A stretch of DNA of 64,000 bases, taken from contig CM066736.1 of assembly GCA_033961575.1 (NCBI GenBank), forward strand, positions 85,791,352 to 85,855,351. The letters are read 5' to 3'. The notes beneath the pieces were generated by a model, which worked only from the letters and a program-made list of their open reading frames with translations, ran no database searches and was not told the DNA's origin. Shown piece after piece: positions 23,870 to 34,599 of the stretch. This DNA is from Aselliscus stoliczkanus. Lineage: Eukaryota > Chordata > Mammalia > Chiroptera > Hipposideridae. Every line of letters starts with the position of its first letter. Position 1 is the first letter of the stretch. The position numbers were made by a program, and so were the translations under genes.

Positions 23870-25243
23870 CCTAAAGCAATATATAGATTCAATGCAATTC
23901 CTATCAAACTACCAAGGGCGTTTTTCACAGAAATAGAAAATATAATCCTAAAGTTTATATGGAATCATAAAAGACCCAGAATAGCCTCGGCAATTCTGAG
24001 GAATAAAAACAAAGTCGGGGGGTTCACGCTACCAGACATCAAAACCTACTACAAGGCCACAGTAATCAAGACAGTTTGATATTGGCATAAAAACAGGCAC
24101 ATCAATCAATGGAACAGAACAGAGAGCCCAGAAATAAATCCAAGCATTTACGGACAGTTAATCTATGACAAGGGAAGCAAGAATTTACACTGGAGTAAAG
24201 ATAGTCTATTCAATAAATGGTGCTGGGAAAATTGGACTGACACATGCAAAAAAATGAAACTGGATCATCTCCTTACGCCTTATACAAGAACAAATTCAAA
24301 ATGGATTAAAGACTTAAATGTAAGACCTGAAACCATAAAAATCCTAAATGAAAATATAGGGAGTACATTTGCAGACATTACCCGGAGCAATATTTTTACT
24401 GATACATCCCTACGGGCAAGGGAAGTAAAAGAAAAAATGAACATATGGGATTATATCAGACTTAAAAGTTTTTTCACAACAAAGGAAACCATTAATAAAA
24501 CAAAAAGGAAGCCTACTGAATGGGAGAATATATTTGCCAACGATATATCTGATAAGGGGTTAATATCCAACATTTATAAAACACTCATGAAACTCAACAC
24601 CAAAAAAACAAGCAACCCAATTAAAAAATGGTCAGAAGATATGAAGAGACATTTCTCTAAAGAGGACATACAGATGGCCAACAGGCATATGAAAAAAAGT
24701 TCAACCTCACTGGTCATTAGGGAAATGTAAATAAAAACCACCATGAGATACGACCTCACTCCAGTCAGAATGGCTATCATCAACAAATCAACAAACAACA
24801 AGTGCTGGCGGGGCTGTGGGGAAAAGGGGACCCTGCTGCACTGTTGGTGGGACTGCAGATTGGTGCAGCCACTATGGAAGTCAGTATGGAGGTATCTCAA
24901 AGAACTGGAAATAGAGCTACCGTTTGACCCAGCAATTCCACTCCTAGGTATTTATCCTGAAAAAACCAAGACACTTATTCAAAAAAAGTTATGCACCCCT
25001 ATGTTCACAGCAGCACAATTTACAATAGCTAAGACTTGGAAACAACCAAAATGCCCGTCAGTAGATGACTGGATTAAGAAACTGTGGTATATTTATACAA
25101 TGGAGTATTACTCCGCTATAAAGAAGAATGAAATCGTGCCATTTGCAATGGTATGGATGGACCTAGAGACTATAATGTTGAGTGAAATAAGTCAGTCAGA
25201 GAAGGACAAATACCACATGATCTCACTCATATGTGGAATATGA
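23870..25243 (+). pseudogene. L1 ORF2 C-terminal part, two nonsense codons
   Basis: One reading frame runs to the natural end (ISLICGI, stop at 25241). It shows [42 protein letters not shown] and a cysteine-rich tail [18 protein letters not shown]. Two in-frame stops break it: TGA at 24077-24079, where tryptophan is usual, and TAA at 24728-24730, where glutamine is usual. In intact L1s ORF2 encodes endonuclease and reverse transcriptase; only the end is present. The low number of breaks means it is younger than most L1s here. Confidence 0.9.
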
Positions 25244-25811
25244 AAAACTGTATGAATGAGCAAAGTAAACAGAAACTGTCTCATAGATATAGAGGAAAAA
25301 TCAGGGTTGCTAATTTGGAGAGGAATGGGGATGAGGGAGAAAGGGAAGGGATTAGACAGCAAAAATAGGCAACTACAATATTGCTACTGGGATAGGAAAA
25401 ACAGTTTGGGGAATATAATTAATAATGTTGTAAATATTCTGTGGAATGTCAGATGATCATAGGTCTTGTTAGGGAGACCATTTCATGGATGGAGTAGAGG
25501 TTTGATCACTGTACTGTATTACTAAAGTGGAGGTGGTATACCTACCGTAATTGAATATATATAGATAGTCACGGGATGTGGATTATACTGTGGAAGAGAG
25601 TCAGAGGAAGAGTAATAGATATATATGATATGGGGGGGGAGTGGGGTGGTGTATTGGGGGTGGGGGGTTGTCACTTTGAGGGGTAAAATGTATAACTATT
25701 GCACTGTGTTGTACACCTGAAACTAATTAAAAATAAAATAAAACAAAAAATATATATATAAAATATAAAAAAATAATAATAAAAACTACTAACGTAAGAA
25801 ACTTAGTGAAC

Positions 25812-25917
25812 GGGCCAGCCAAGTGTCGCGGTGGTTGAGAGCTGGCTTGGGACAACGGCGGCCCCGCTTCGGATCCCGCATGTGAGGGCCAGTGACATTG
25901 CCTCAAAAAAACAAAAC
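25812..25917 (+). mobile_element. tRNA-derived SINE, short type A
   Basis: GGGCCAGCCAAGTGTCGCGG, then GGGCCAGTGACATTGCCTC and an A/C tail. Target duplication AAACTTAGTGAAC at 25799-25811 and 25918-25930. It sits in the sequence downstream of the L1, inside a type B SINE remnant. Confidence 0.93.
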
Positions 25918-25930
25918 AAACTTAGTGAAC

Positions 25931-26014
25931 AACAGCAGTCTGACGCCCAGCCCGAGCTGAGCTGCTGTTGAGCTGCCAACAGGCTCAGCTGAAATAAATA
26001 AATAAACAAATAAA
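25931..26014 (+). repeat. Partial type B SINE
   Basis: CCCGAGCTGAGCTGCTGTTG and AGCTGCCAACAGGCTCAGCT with an AAATAAATAAATAAAC tail match the 3' half of type B SINEs. The pol III boxes are absent. Its left limit is unclear because the type A SINE inserted just there. Confidence 0.75.
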
Positions 26015-26213
26015 CTTCAGTGAAACCATCGCCTCAATCAACGGGACAAACATGCAGTTCCCAAGGCTCAAGCAGACAGCAAGATCACAGAAGACAAAAG
26101 AAACAGGGGGGCGCTCAGGAAGAAAAACGCACCAAGCTATGAAAATGTTATTGTATTTTATTAATAAAAATTCTAGAAGTGAAAAAAAAAAAAAGAAAAA
26201 GAAATAGTATGCA

Positions 26214-26545
26214 GGTTTCACTTTAATTTTTTAAAAGGCACAGAGGAAGGGATGGAGAAAAAAAATATTAATAAAAGAAAGAAGGTATCATTTCCTCCAG
26301 GAAATTTCCCATGACCACCTTGGGACCTCTTTCTCTGTGTTCCCAGAGAATGAATCATGGGACACTATCAGAGTATTTATTACATGGTACTATGTTTCTG
26401 TCCCTAGTTGTCTGACTAACCCAATCGATTGAAATCTCCCTGAAGGCTGGGGTCATATCTTACTTGTATTTGTATCCCCGGCATATAACTAATGCAATAA
26501 CTAGAGCAATAAATAACTGCTGAATAAATGGACAACACATGAATG
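26214..26545 (+). repeat. L2 LINE 3' end
   Basis: From about 26285: ATCATTTCCTCCAGGAAATT, TCTTACTTGTATTTGTATCC and CAATAAATAACTGCTGAATA are the ordered parts of an L2 3' end. Plus strand. One of the better L2 ends in the window. Confidence 0.85.
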
Positions 26546-27504
26546 ATGATCATAGTGAATAAAACTGATAATACCAATTTTTCATTTGGAAAATAGAATT
26601 TCAAAAAAGAACACCAAAAAAAAATCATAAAATGAACATCAACATTTATCATTGTGTCATGCTAACTATATCTCACCAAAAAAATTCATTTTGAAAAGAA
26701 ACTTTTGATGAATTCCCAGAAAAAATTAAAAGAAATTGAAAAAGCAAACAAACAAAGGGGGAAAAAGCCAACACCTTGCCTTTCCCATTTGCTTCCTATC
26801 AGAGGCCCTTTTCGCCACCTCCTATTTGTAGTCTAAACTCCGTATCAAATATGGGCTGGGCTGACTTGCAGATGCCAGCACATACTGTGCCTGTTCAGAA
26901 TATTTTTCAGAGTAGTGAATTTATTTATATATAAACAACGTTTCAAGTCTATTCAAGTGGCTCCACAGAGTAATTCCACATGACAACTTTTTTCTACCAT
27001 CAGAATCTACTTATATTAAAAGAAAACCGTGGTTTAAAAACAAGCACTGAAAAGTTATGGTTTCCAAGGCTACAGGGGACAGCTTAATGTTGACACATCA
27101 AAACTGGAATGCCTAACACACTTTGAATACGTGTATTTTTTTTTTTGAGCAATTACGAAACTTTCTTTTTCTGTCTGGTCTATATAAAAACAGTTCTATA
27201 ATAATAGTTTATCATATAAGGAATCACTAAGTTAGACATTCATTTTTAGCCTTGAAAATGCAACATTTGAAGTTAAGTTATTTCACCAGTTGTGCTGATC
27301 AGCTCTAAAGTTTGAAGCAGTGTTAGGATTACATGGTCCTTTGATCAAATAAAAAAATAATAAAAAAAAGGAATAGAATTGTGATGAGGTCTAACGAGTA
27401 TAAAAGACCTTCATTAAGCCTATAAATCCTACTGAAGCAATGTATCCTATGAAAAACAGCACAGAGCAGAAGAGGCCTGAAGCTTCTGGAGTGAGCCAAG
27501 AAAG
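26546..27504. other. Unique sequence, no repeat recognised
   Basis: Contains a mixed-GC block at 26770-26900 and runs of AT-rich words to 27330. No splice pair or coding frame seen. Candidate for unannotated noncoding conservation, but that cannot be judged from one sequence. Confidence 0.4.
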
Positions 27505-27655
27505 TGTTGTACTACCTTGGACAAGTTATTAAACCTCCCCAAGCCTCAATTCCCTCATATGCTTATTGTGCCGCATTGTTGAAAGGATAAAATAGGACAA
27601 TAAATATGTACAACATCGCACAATATTTGCACATAACGGGCACTTCAAAAAAAAA
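27505..27655 (+). repeat. MIR SINE
   Basis: TTGGACAAGTTATTAAACCT, CCCCAAGCCTCAATTCCCTC and GAAAGGATAAAATAGGACAA match the MIR core and 3' half in order. Confidence 0.8.
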
Positions 27656-27839
27656 AAAGCTAGTGCTGAGGATATAACAAGGTGTCTATATGAAAAGAAA
27701 TAATGCAAGGTTAATAAAGCTAAGTGTTCAGGGCAGAGAATGCTTGTTAAGTGTAATAAGGGTACAGGAAATGAAGCCAGATAGGAGAAGGCTGTCTAGA
27801 GCAGAGGCATGTCATTTACATCTGGAAGAATTTATTTAA

Positions 27840-28425
27840 CATGTCAGGCAAGCATTCCCTACCTTTCTACATGCTGATACCTGGTGTTATCTTCTGTTTG
27901 TTGTACTGCCTGACAAATTCCCATTTATTCTTTATAGAATAAACGTGCTAGGAAATAGGCTCCACACCAAAGGCAGTTAACAGTGAACAAGGTAAACCAG
28001 ACTCTCTGACCCACAGGGGTTAAAATCTACTGGGGGAAACAGAGTAATTAAACAGGCAATTACATCACCATGTAAAGTTTCATAACAGAAGACGGCAAGG
28101 CGCTTCCCTTCTCTCCGCCACCAGCACCCTCCCCTAAATGAAGACATGGCTGGACATGCTAAGCCAAGATTTAGATTGAGGGTAATGTAGGAGGCTCCCT
28201 AAGGCCTAAAATACCTGCTTCAGCCCAGCCTTTTTCCAGAGAGCTCCCTAATTGCACACTTCCTTTGAGCATCTATTCATAAGGTAGCCCTCTGATTTTC
28301 ATGCTGCTCTTGCTTAGTTTGTGCAGGGCTCCCGCTGGACTGATGGAGAGGAGGGGTGACTGACAGAGTAGTGCAAGGCCCTCCTAATAGCAGGTTCTCA
28401 ATAAAGATTTGTTGCTAGTGACGTT
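27840..28425. repeat. Two L2 fragments in opposite orientation
   Basis: About 27840-28090 reads as antisense L2 3' end (AATAGGCTCCACACCAAAGG, ATCTACTGGGGGAAACAGAG). 28160-28425 reads as sense L2 3' end, ending in a CAATAAAGATTTGTTGC-type terminus. Both are diverged. Confidence 0.55.
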
Positions 28426-29429
28426 TTGTTTCAAAGCCCTTACCCTGTGGGATCTGATGCTATCTCTATGTAGACAGTGTCAGAATTGAGTTAAATTGTA
28501 GGATGCCCAGTGAATGTCACAGAATTTCTTGGATGTGGGGAAAGAACCCACACATCTAGTGTCAGAAGTATTATGAGTGTGGTAGTAGTGTGAAAGTAAA
28601 GAAGAAACATAGGAAGAGGGCCAAGTTTTTCCTATTCAACTGTACTAATGAAAGATGCTAAGAATAGGGGAAACATTGCAGGGTACGTGGGACCTCTCTG
28701 TACTACCTCACAATGTTTCCATAAAACATTTTGTAAAATAAGAAGACATATTTTCAAAAATGAAAACAAAATAAAGCTGATTTCTCATAACATCAGACTC
28801 AGGGTGTTTATAACACCATTGTGAAAAATCACCTAAAATACTTAAGACAAACTAGTCAACAAAACCTGAACAAATAGTTTTTATTTAAATAAGGAATATA
28901 TTTTCAAAAAAAATTCTGCCAGATTATAATCTAGCCTAATAAAAACACAACCATCGTCTGCAAGATCAACAATCCTGTATTTTTGTCACTGAGTCCTTTC
29001 CCAGGGGATTTAATTGACAAGATGCTCTTTTACTGTATGAACTTAATCTTCCTCCACAAATTTTAAACTGATGTCATAATTCAAACTTAAAGATCTTGAA
29101 AACTGACCAAGTGGGCTGCCTCAAGTTCTAATACTGAGAAAAAGTACGACACCTGGAAAGCTGTTTTCTGCCAAGCACTCTGAGGTTAAGAATAGGTAGC
29201 GCAACCCCATTGAGCTTTTCCTCCTCAGAAGCTCAACAGCAACTATTTATACCATTATTTTGGAACTTCAGATTTACACATGCACACGCCACTTACCCAA
29301 ATTCTAAGTCCCATGAAAGCAATAACTACGTTTCTACCTTTTTGTACCCAAACTGCCTCATGTGAAACTCTGTAGAATGATGAATTGCCAGCAGAATGAA
29401 ATGGAAATAACCAGTTTAATCATAGATGT
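28426..29429. other. Unassigned unique sequence
   Basis: Nothing recognised. Many short A-rich runs, no splice pair, and no open frame above chance. Confidence 0.4.
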
Positions 29430-29560
29430 TTCAAATTGAGGTCAAGTTCACATAACATACAGCTAACCATTTTACAGAGTATAATTCAGGGGCATTTAGC
29501 ACATTCACAACCTTGTGCAACTAGCACCTAATCATAGACTGTTATCTTAGAGATAACTGA
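29430..29560 (-). repeat. Old L1-like fragment, antisense (tentative)
   Basis: GTCAAGTTCACATAACATAC, CAGCTAACCATTTTACAGAG and GCATTTAGCACATTCACAAC form a string I associate with the antisense of an old L1 3' region. I cannot confirm the family. Confidence 0.4.
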
Positions 29561-29630
29561 GCTCAACTATCTCCCTCCCTGCCCCCTCCTCCAATAGCTA
29601 ATAAATGTCAATTCCCTTCCTCCTTTACTG

Positions 29631-29711
29631 TTGGGCTGTCAGAAAAGTCACGACATATTTTTTCTATGTTTTTCGATGCAAAAATGCATCATGACTTTTC
29701 CAACAATCCAA
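29631..29711. mobile_element. 81-bp mariner-type miniature element
   Basis: Nearly a perfect palindrome. It reads TTGGGCTGTCAGAAAAGTCA from the left and, from the right, TTGGATTGTTGGAAAAGTCA. Its size and layout resemble the human MADE1 miniature of a mariner, but the termini differ. TA follows at 29712-29713 region (TATATA); the left TA is three bases away, so a mutation or slip is needed there. Confidence 0.85.
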
Positions 29712-29717
29712 TATATA

Positions 29718-29898
29718 CAGCAGGTCCTTGAATAACATCATTTCGTTCAATGTCACTTCTTTATAAAATTAATGAGATGCCACTGGAACTTAACTCTTGT
29801 TTATACCAATTAGCCTGCGGTAAAATTGGTTTCATTATATGTCATACTTCCCTTCGCTTAAAGTCGCAGAACCTATCGATGACATTGAGGACTCACTG
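29718..29898. mobile_element. Tigger-like miniature transposon
   Basis: Left end CAGCAGGTCCTTGAATAACA, right end CATTGAGGACTCACTG; read inward the right end is CAGTGAGTCCTCAATGTCAT. TA precedes the left end. The core AACTTAACTCTTGTTTATAC matches a common old mammalian element by recall. It sits six bases after the mariner miniature. Confidence 0.78.
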
Positions 29899-30117
29899 CA
29901 CTGTTTTTCTCCTTAAATCATTCTGTGATTAAATTAGTGGTGATGGCAGTAGGCAGATATTCATTCCAGGGAAAGGGAGCTCACCCTCTCCTCCAAAGGA
30001 ACACTTCTATTGATGAACACCTCTAATTGCTAAAAGGTACCTTCTTACATTGAGTCAACATCTGCCTTCCTTTGGCTTCCACTGGACTCACAAGATGCCA
30101 CCTCCAGTATTCACAAG

Positions 30118-30215
30118 CTACGACTGTCAGGCCAGTTATTTTAAGCCTCAGTTTCCTCATCTGTAAAAATGGGGATAATAATACCTCCTGTTACAGGACT
30201 GTTGAGACAAATAAG
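30118..30215 (+). repeat. MIR SINE
   Basis: AAGCCTCAGTTTCCTCATCT, GTAAAAATGGGGATAATAAT and CAGGACTGTTGAGACAAATA are classic MIR core-to-end blocks, well preserved. Confidence 0.92.
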
Positions 30216-31240
30216 TAAGATCATGCGTGACTCAGTGGGGCTCAAGTGTTTTCTCCTATACCTTGGATAATGCTGAGCTTGGAGATGAAGCTGTCTTCCT
30301 TGCAACTCACTGCTGCTTTCCAGACCACTGCTCTCCTCCACTCCCTAAAAACCTTCGGTTCCTTTTACTGAACATACTGATTATGCCACTAAAACTCCCA
30401 TTCCAAGTTAGTAACTGAAGATCTTAGCACCTCACTCACCATCTCTCTCTCTCTCCACCACTACCCCTACCATTGTTCTTGATGACTTCTATATCCATGT
30501 AAAAGATCCATCCAATACTCAGTTCTTGACCTCCACCTAGTTTAGCCACTTATTCTCTTACTTTAAATCATAATTAGTAATTGCAGCAGCCTTCAGACCT
30601 CAAGTTCAAGCATCCCAACCTCTGACCACCACTCTCCATATTTCCAGGTTGTTTCACTCCAACAATTCATCTTCATCATCAGAACTTCCAATCCATTGAT
30701 TCTACCATTTTTTTTACTCACCATTACTTCCTTCATATCCTCACTTCTCTATTTATCCAGCTTAGAGTTTACGGTCCATCGTTATATATATCACTCCCAC
30801 GGCCCTCTCTTCTTGCCCTTGAACTCACCTGGCAAAACCCTAATTCTGGTTACATTCAACTCATCGCCTTCTCCACCTGTGCACTCAAGTGGCTGAATAC
30901 AGCTGGAGAAATGCACTCAAGCATGCTGAATGTTCTCCCTTAAATTTCTAACCGAAGGATGGTCCCTGGACCAGAGCATGGGGTTCACCTATGAGAGTTA
31001 CCAATGCAAATTCCCAGGACTCCCCCCAAGCCTAATGAATCAGGAACTCTGAGGGTGGGCATAGCAATTAGTATTATACCAAGCCCTCCAGCTGATTCCT
31101 ATGCAGGCTAAAATGTGAGACTACTGGGCGTAGATAATTCACTCTCTCATTCTCCAAGATAACTATTTTAAACTTTCTCTTTTCTCTTCAAACCTTTATA
31201 CATTCTTTCCACCTTCCTGACACCTGGCTGATGACTCTAC

Positions 31241-31268
31241 TAAAAAAAAAAAAAAAAAAAAAAAAAAA
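31241..31268. repeat. A run of about 26 bases in the L2
   Basis: Uninterrupted A run between CTACT and TCAGAGGACAAC. No target duplication seen around it, so it is probably a local expansion and not a retrotransposon tail. Confidence 0.8.
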
Positions 31269-31424
31269 TCAGAGGACAACTGATTCATTCTCTCATCACC
31301 ACATTGATCATGTGATTCTGTATCTGTGCCATATATTCTGCCTTCCCCAGACATACAGCCCTTCTTCCTAAGCCCAAACCATCCACATATACACTAAATT
31401 CCACGGTCTCACTCATCAAAGGTT

Positions 31425-31883
31425 TTGTGCCTGCTATTATCCCGTCCTTTTCTTGTGCATCTACAAATTTTCCTCCAACACAATATTCTAAATTCCTTCC
31501 ATCTCAAAACCAAAAACAGTTCCCTTGACCCCTCATTTACCTCCAGCTTTAGCATCATTTTCCTGCTCCTCTGTACAGAAAAACTTCACAAGAGTCGTCT
31601 GTATTGCTTCTGTCTTCATTTCCTCACTCCCAATCTCTTCTTAACCTGTTCCTACAATACCACCAACATTACTCCTATACATGTCACCAGTGACTCCAGG
31701 TTGCTAAAGGCAGCATTCAATTCTCAGCCCTCACCCTACTCAAACAATCAACAAGCATTTGATTCAGTTGATCACTACCTTGAACATACTTCATTTACTT
31801 CGGCTCTGAGACACCACGTTGTTCTAGATTTTCCCCACCTCATTAGCTGTTCATTCTCCTCTGCTATACTGTCGTCTTCTTAA
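31425..31883 (+). pseudogene. L2 ORF2 relic, 152 codons still open
   Basis: Open frame in sense orientation within the L2. The C-terminal third contains HVTSDSRLLKAAFN and QAFDSVDHYLEHTSF, which align with the L2 reverse transcriptase. The catalytic YADD region is not in this stretch. Persistence of the frame is probably chance. Confidence 0.7.
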
Positions 31884-32232
31884 ATATTGGAGAACCCTGA
31901 GCAAAATCTGGAAGGTAGAGGGGTGGAAGCCATTCTTCCAGTAGCAGCAACAGGCTCTCTCCAGTGTGAGTTTTTGCAGTAGCTGGTTTCTTCGTTCACG
32001 TGTCTGGAGGGTGTGGGATCGCTGTTTCACCAGCAGCAGTTTTGTGATCACTGGATCACGGCTGTGGTGGGTTGACCTTGAAGCCTAGTGGTAATGTGTC
32101 CCTGTCTTTGTCCCATTCTTCTACTCCTCCAGCCCTCAAATGATTCTATAGATCTCTTTCTGATGAAATCTCTTTCTGATGAAAATATGTAGAGTGGTTT
32201 ATGTTTTCTACACTGAAACTTGACTGATAACA
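31884..32232. repeat. Insert inside the L2, possibly an old LTR
   Basis: The L2 order stops at 31883 and resumes near 32233. The insert ends GTTTTCTACACTGAAACTTG and resembles ends of old ERVL-type LTRs by recall only. A short direct repeat TCTCTTTCTGATGAAAT occurs at about 32152-32180. No target duplication found. Confidence 0.35.
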
Positions 32233-32339
32233 AGGCACCAACTGACCCTTGAGATCAAATCTGCATATCCTACTGCATTCTCAGCACCTCACCTTCATAA
32301 CACATTATCTCAAACTTAACATGTCCCAAATATATTCTT

Positions 32340-32372
32340 TTTTTTTCACATAGCACCAATATTTATTTATCT
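32340..32372 (-). mobile_element. 33-bp micro-retroinsertion
   Basis: Read on the minus strand it is a 26-base stub carrying AATAAA (ATAAATAAATATTGGTGC), followed by a short A tail. It is bracketed by a perfect 14-bp direct repeat CCAAATATATTCTT (32326-32339 and 32373-32386). The source RNA cannot be named from so little sequence. Confidence 0.8.
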
Positions 32373-33169
32373 CCAAATATATTCTTGATTCCCCATTACC
32401 TGCTCCTCCTTCCTCCTAGGAATCTCACACCATTTGTCTTCATAAATATCACCATAATTCACCTAGTTGTTCAGATTAAATATTTAGGAGTTATCCTTAA
32501 GTCCAGTTTCTCCCACACACCCACAAAGAATCCATTAGCAAGTCCAGTTAGCTCTATCTTCAAAATACATTAAGAATCTAACCACCTCTCTTCATCTACC
32601 TCAACTGGTTCCAGACCAGCCTAAATCACGCTCATCTCTACCTGAATACTACAATACAACAGTCTCTTAACTAATCTCTCTGTTGCCTCTCCGCTCCCCC
32701 CCAGTCTAGTCTCTATGCCAGAGTTATTTTCTTTAAATAAAGATAAGAACCCTCCAACATCTTCCCAACATACTTAGAAAAAAATCTAAAACTCTACACA
32801 ATTTTGCTCACTATGCTCAAACTAGACTAACTTCTTAACTGTTCTTGCAACAAATCAATGTCACTCCCACCTCAGGGATTTTATACTTGCTATCTGTACT
32901 CTGGAATGTTCTTCCTACAGATACCCACACAACGTGCTGCCTTATCTTTTTCAAGTCTTTGTTCAAATATTTTCTTCTCAGTGAGGTCTTCCCTGATGAA
33001 CCCATCTAAAATAACCCATCCTGTCATCCTCAATACACTCTGTCCCTCTTAGCATTATCATTATTCTACTGACAGAAACAATATACCTATATTCTTTTTC
33101 TCTTCCAAATTACATCCCTTCAGAACGAGCGCAAATTCTACAGAATGTGGGTGGCAGCATGGGAGAAAG

Positions 33170-33360
33170 GAAGGAAAATAGAGTCAGAAAATATGGTTGG
33201 CTGGCTTGTCACAGTGCAACCTTAGGCAAGTCAATTCCCCTTTCTGGATCTGTTTCTTCGTTACCAAAACAGGGATAACAAAGAATAGCATCAATCTCAT
33301 AGGCTTGCTTTGAGGATTACATGGGATAAAGCCTGTAAAGGATTTACCTGAGAGTACATT
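33170..33360 (+). repeat. MIR SINE
   Basis: GTGCAACCTTAGGCAAGTCA, TTCTGGATCTGTTTCTTCG, AAACAGGGATAACAAAG and GAGGATTACATGGGATAAAG follow MIR order from core to 3' end. Confidence 0.85.
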
Positions 33361-33376
33361 TTACTATTACCCAATA

Positions 33377-33531
33377 CAGTAAAACCCTGGATTGCAAGTA
33401 AAGTGTTTGCGAGTGTTCCGCAAGACGAGCAAACATTTCTAATACATTTTAATGTGATAAACGAGAGATGTCTTGCAATGTGAGCAGTTTGTTTCTAGAA
33501 CGAATTATGCTCACAAACCAAGGCATTACTG
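33377..33531. mobile_element. Tigger-like miniature transposon
   Basis: 155 bp with inverted ends CAGTAAAACCCTGGATTGCA and, from the right, CAGTAATGCCTTGGTTTGTG. TA flanks both sides (33375-33376 and 33532-33533). Repeated GCAA/GCGAGT words inside. Confidence 0.85.
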
Positions 33532-33879
33532 TATTTGCCAAATTAATTAAATGTTTAGTTTAAAGATAGCAACTATATTCCCAAAGTCTCCTCTAAGCTA
33601 AATGTTCTCTATTCCTAACTACTTTCTATACGACTGTTTTAAAAACCCACATCATCCTGGCCATCTCCCCTTGCTTTTTCTCATCAAAGTAAACTGGGAC
33701 TCAGACAGAATATTCTAAATATGATCTAATGAACCAAAGTCCAGGAAGACTATTACTTTCCTGATCTGGGCACTATATTTTAATTAATGAAACATTAAGA
33801 TAATCTTAGCTCATTTTTGAAAGCTATGGAGTCAATTTCTTGGCTTATATAGAATTTTTCATAAATTTAAATCTCTAGA

Positions 33880-34560
33880 CGTTCTCTCTATAAACTGTTT
33901 AAAGCCAGTTCTACACCAAGGTTCATATCTGACTCTGTCACTAGAAGCAAAGAATCTCGGAGACAGAGAAATCAGTGCTACTGTGGAAAAGTCATTTTAC
34001 CTGTCAGAATTTACAAATGGGAGCTTGAAAAATAGAGAGATGTCAACTAAGGAAAAACCATGTGTCCAATCACTTCACACTTACCATATTGAGGGAACAG
34101 AAATAAAAGGAACCCATGGTCACAGAGTTACAGAGACCGCCCTCAACAGCAAACCTACAGGCTTAGTTAACACCTCCAGCGTGGGGAGGTACACAGGTGA
34201 GGGGTATATTAAGCACACTTCGGATGGCTCTAGGAAAAAGCCTATTATGAAAGCCTCCAGCATGCAAGAGCCGCTCTTTGAGAAATGCCTGGTCCATTTT
34301 ATTCTCGGGTGCACCACCAAAGAGCTGGAAGGGGCATGGGTGCTGCTATGCAGTGCAAGGGGAGAAAGGAATGTGACAGGGAATTCCTCCACATGCGATG
34401 AGAAATACATTGGCAAGGCCTTTGCCATTGGACAGATCTGGACTCTTAATAACATACTAGCTCAACTTTTCCAGGCTGCAGTTTGCTTACCGGTAAAACA
34501 CAATTATAATAATAGCATGACTATTGTGAATATTATAAAAATACGTATGCTAAGTTTTTA
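33880..34560 (+). repeat. Possible MIR split by about 500 bp of unknown sequence
   Basis: AGGTTCATATCTGACTCTGT (33920) looks like the MIR centre. CTAGCTCAACTTTTCCAGGC, GCAGTTTGCTTACC and AATTATAATAATAGCATGAC at 34458-34525 look like the MIR 3' half. The intervening part has no recognised repeat and is open for 192 codons (33983-34561). Confidence 0.4.
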
Positions 34561-34599
34561 GCATTTAAACGCCTTTCATATTTTAGACATTCAAATATT

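Larger units (their letters stand above)
23867..26197 (+). mobile_element. 5'-truncated L1 with probable 3' transduction
   Basis: Flanked by the 16-bp duplication AAAGAAATAGTATGCA at 23851-23866 and 26198-26213. Left 1.88 kb is L1 ORF2 end and 3' UTR, ending in an A/T-rich tail near 25740-25790. Then come about 400 bp of non-L1 sequence that include SINE pieces, a proper AATAAA at 26163-26168 and an A run from 26182 up to the duplication. This is the layout produced when L1 transcription reads through its own signal into flanking DNA. Confidence 0.82.
30420..33160 (+). repeat. Long L2 LINE with reverse transcriptase fossil
   Basis: More than 2.5 kb in L2 order. ACCAGTGACTCCAGGTTGCT is near 31687, GCATTTGATTCAGTTGATCA near 31757, AACTTAACATGTCCCAAA near 32314, CAGTCTCTTAACTAATCTCT near 32661 and GAGGTCTTCCCTGATGAACC near 32984. 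The block at 31757 encodes QAFDSVDHYLEH, the diverged reverse transcriptase motif usually AFDTVDHSLL. L2 has been inactive for most of mammalian history; its length here is unusual. Two inserts interrupt it (31880-32232 and 32340-32372). Confidence 0.88.

Noticed and set aside
31241..31268. Retrotransposon tail
   Set aside because: No flanking duplication and L2 sequence continues on both sides.
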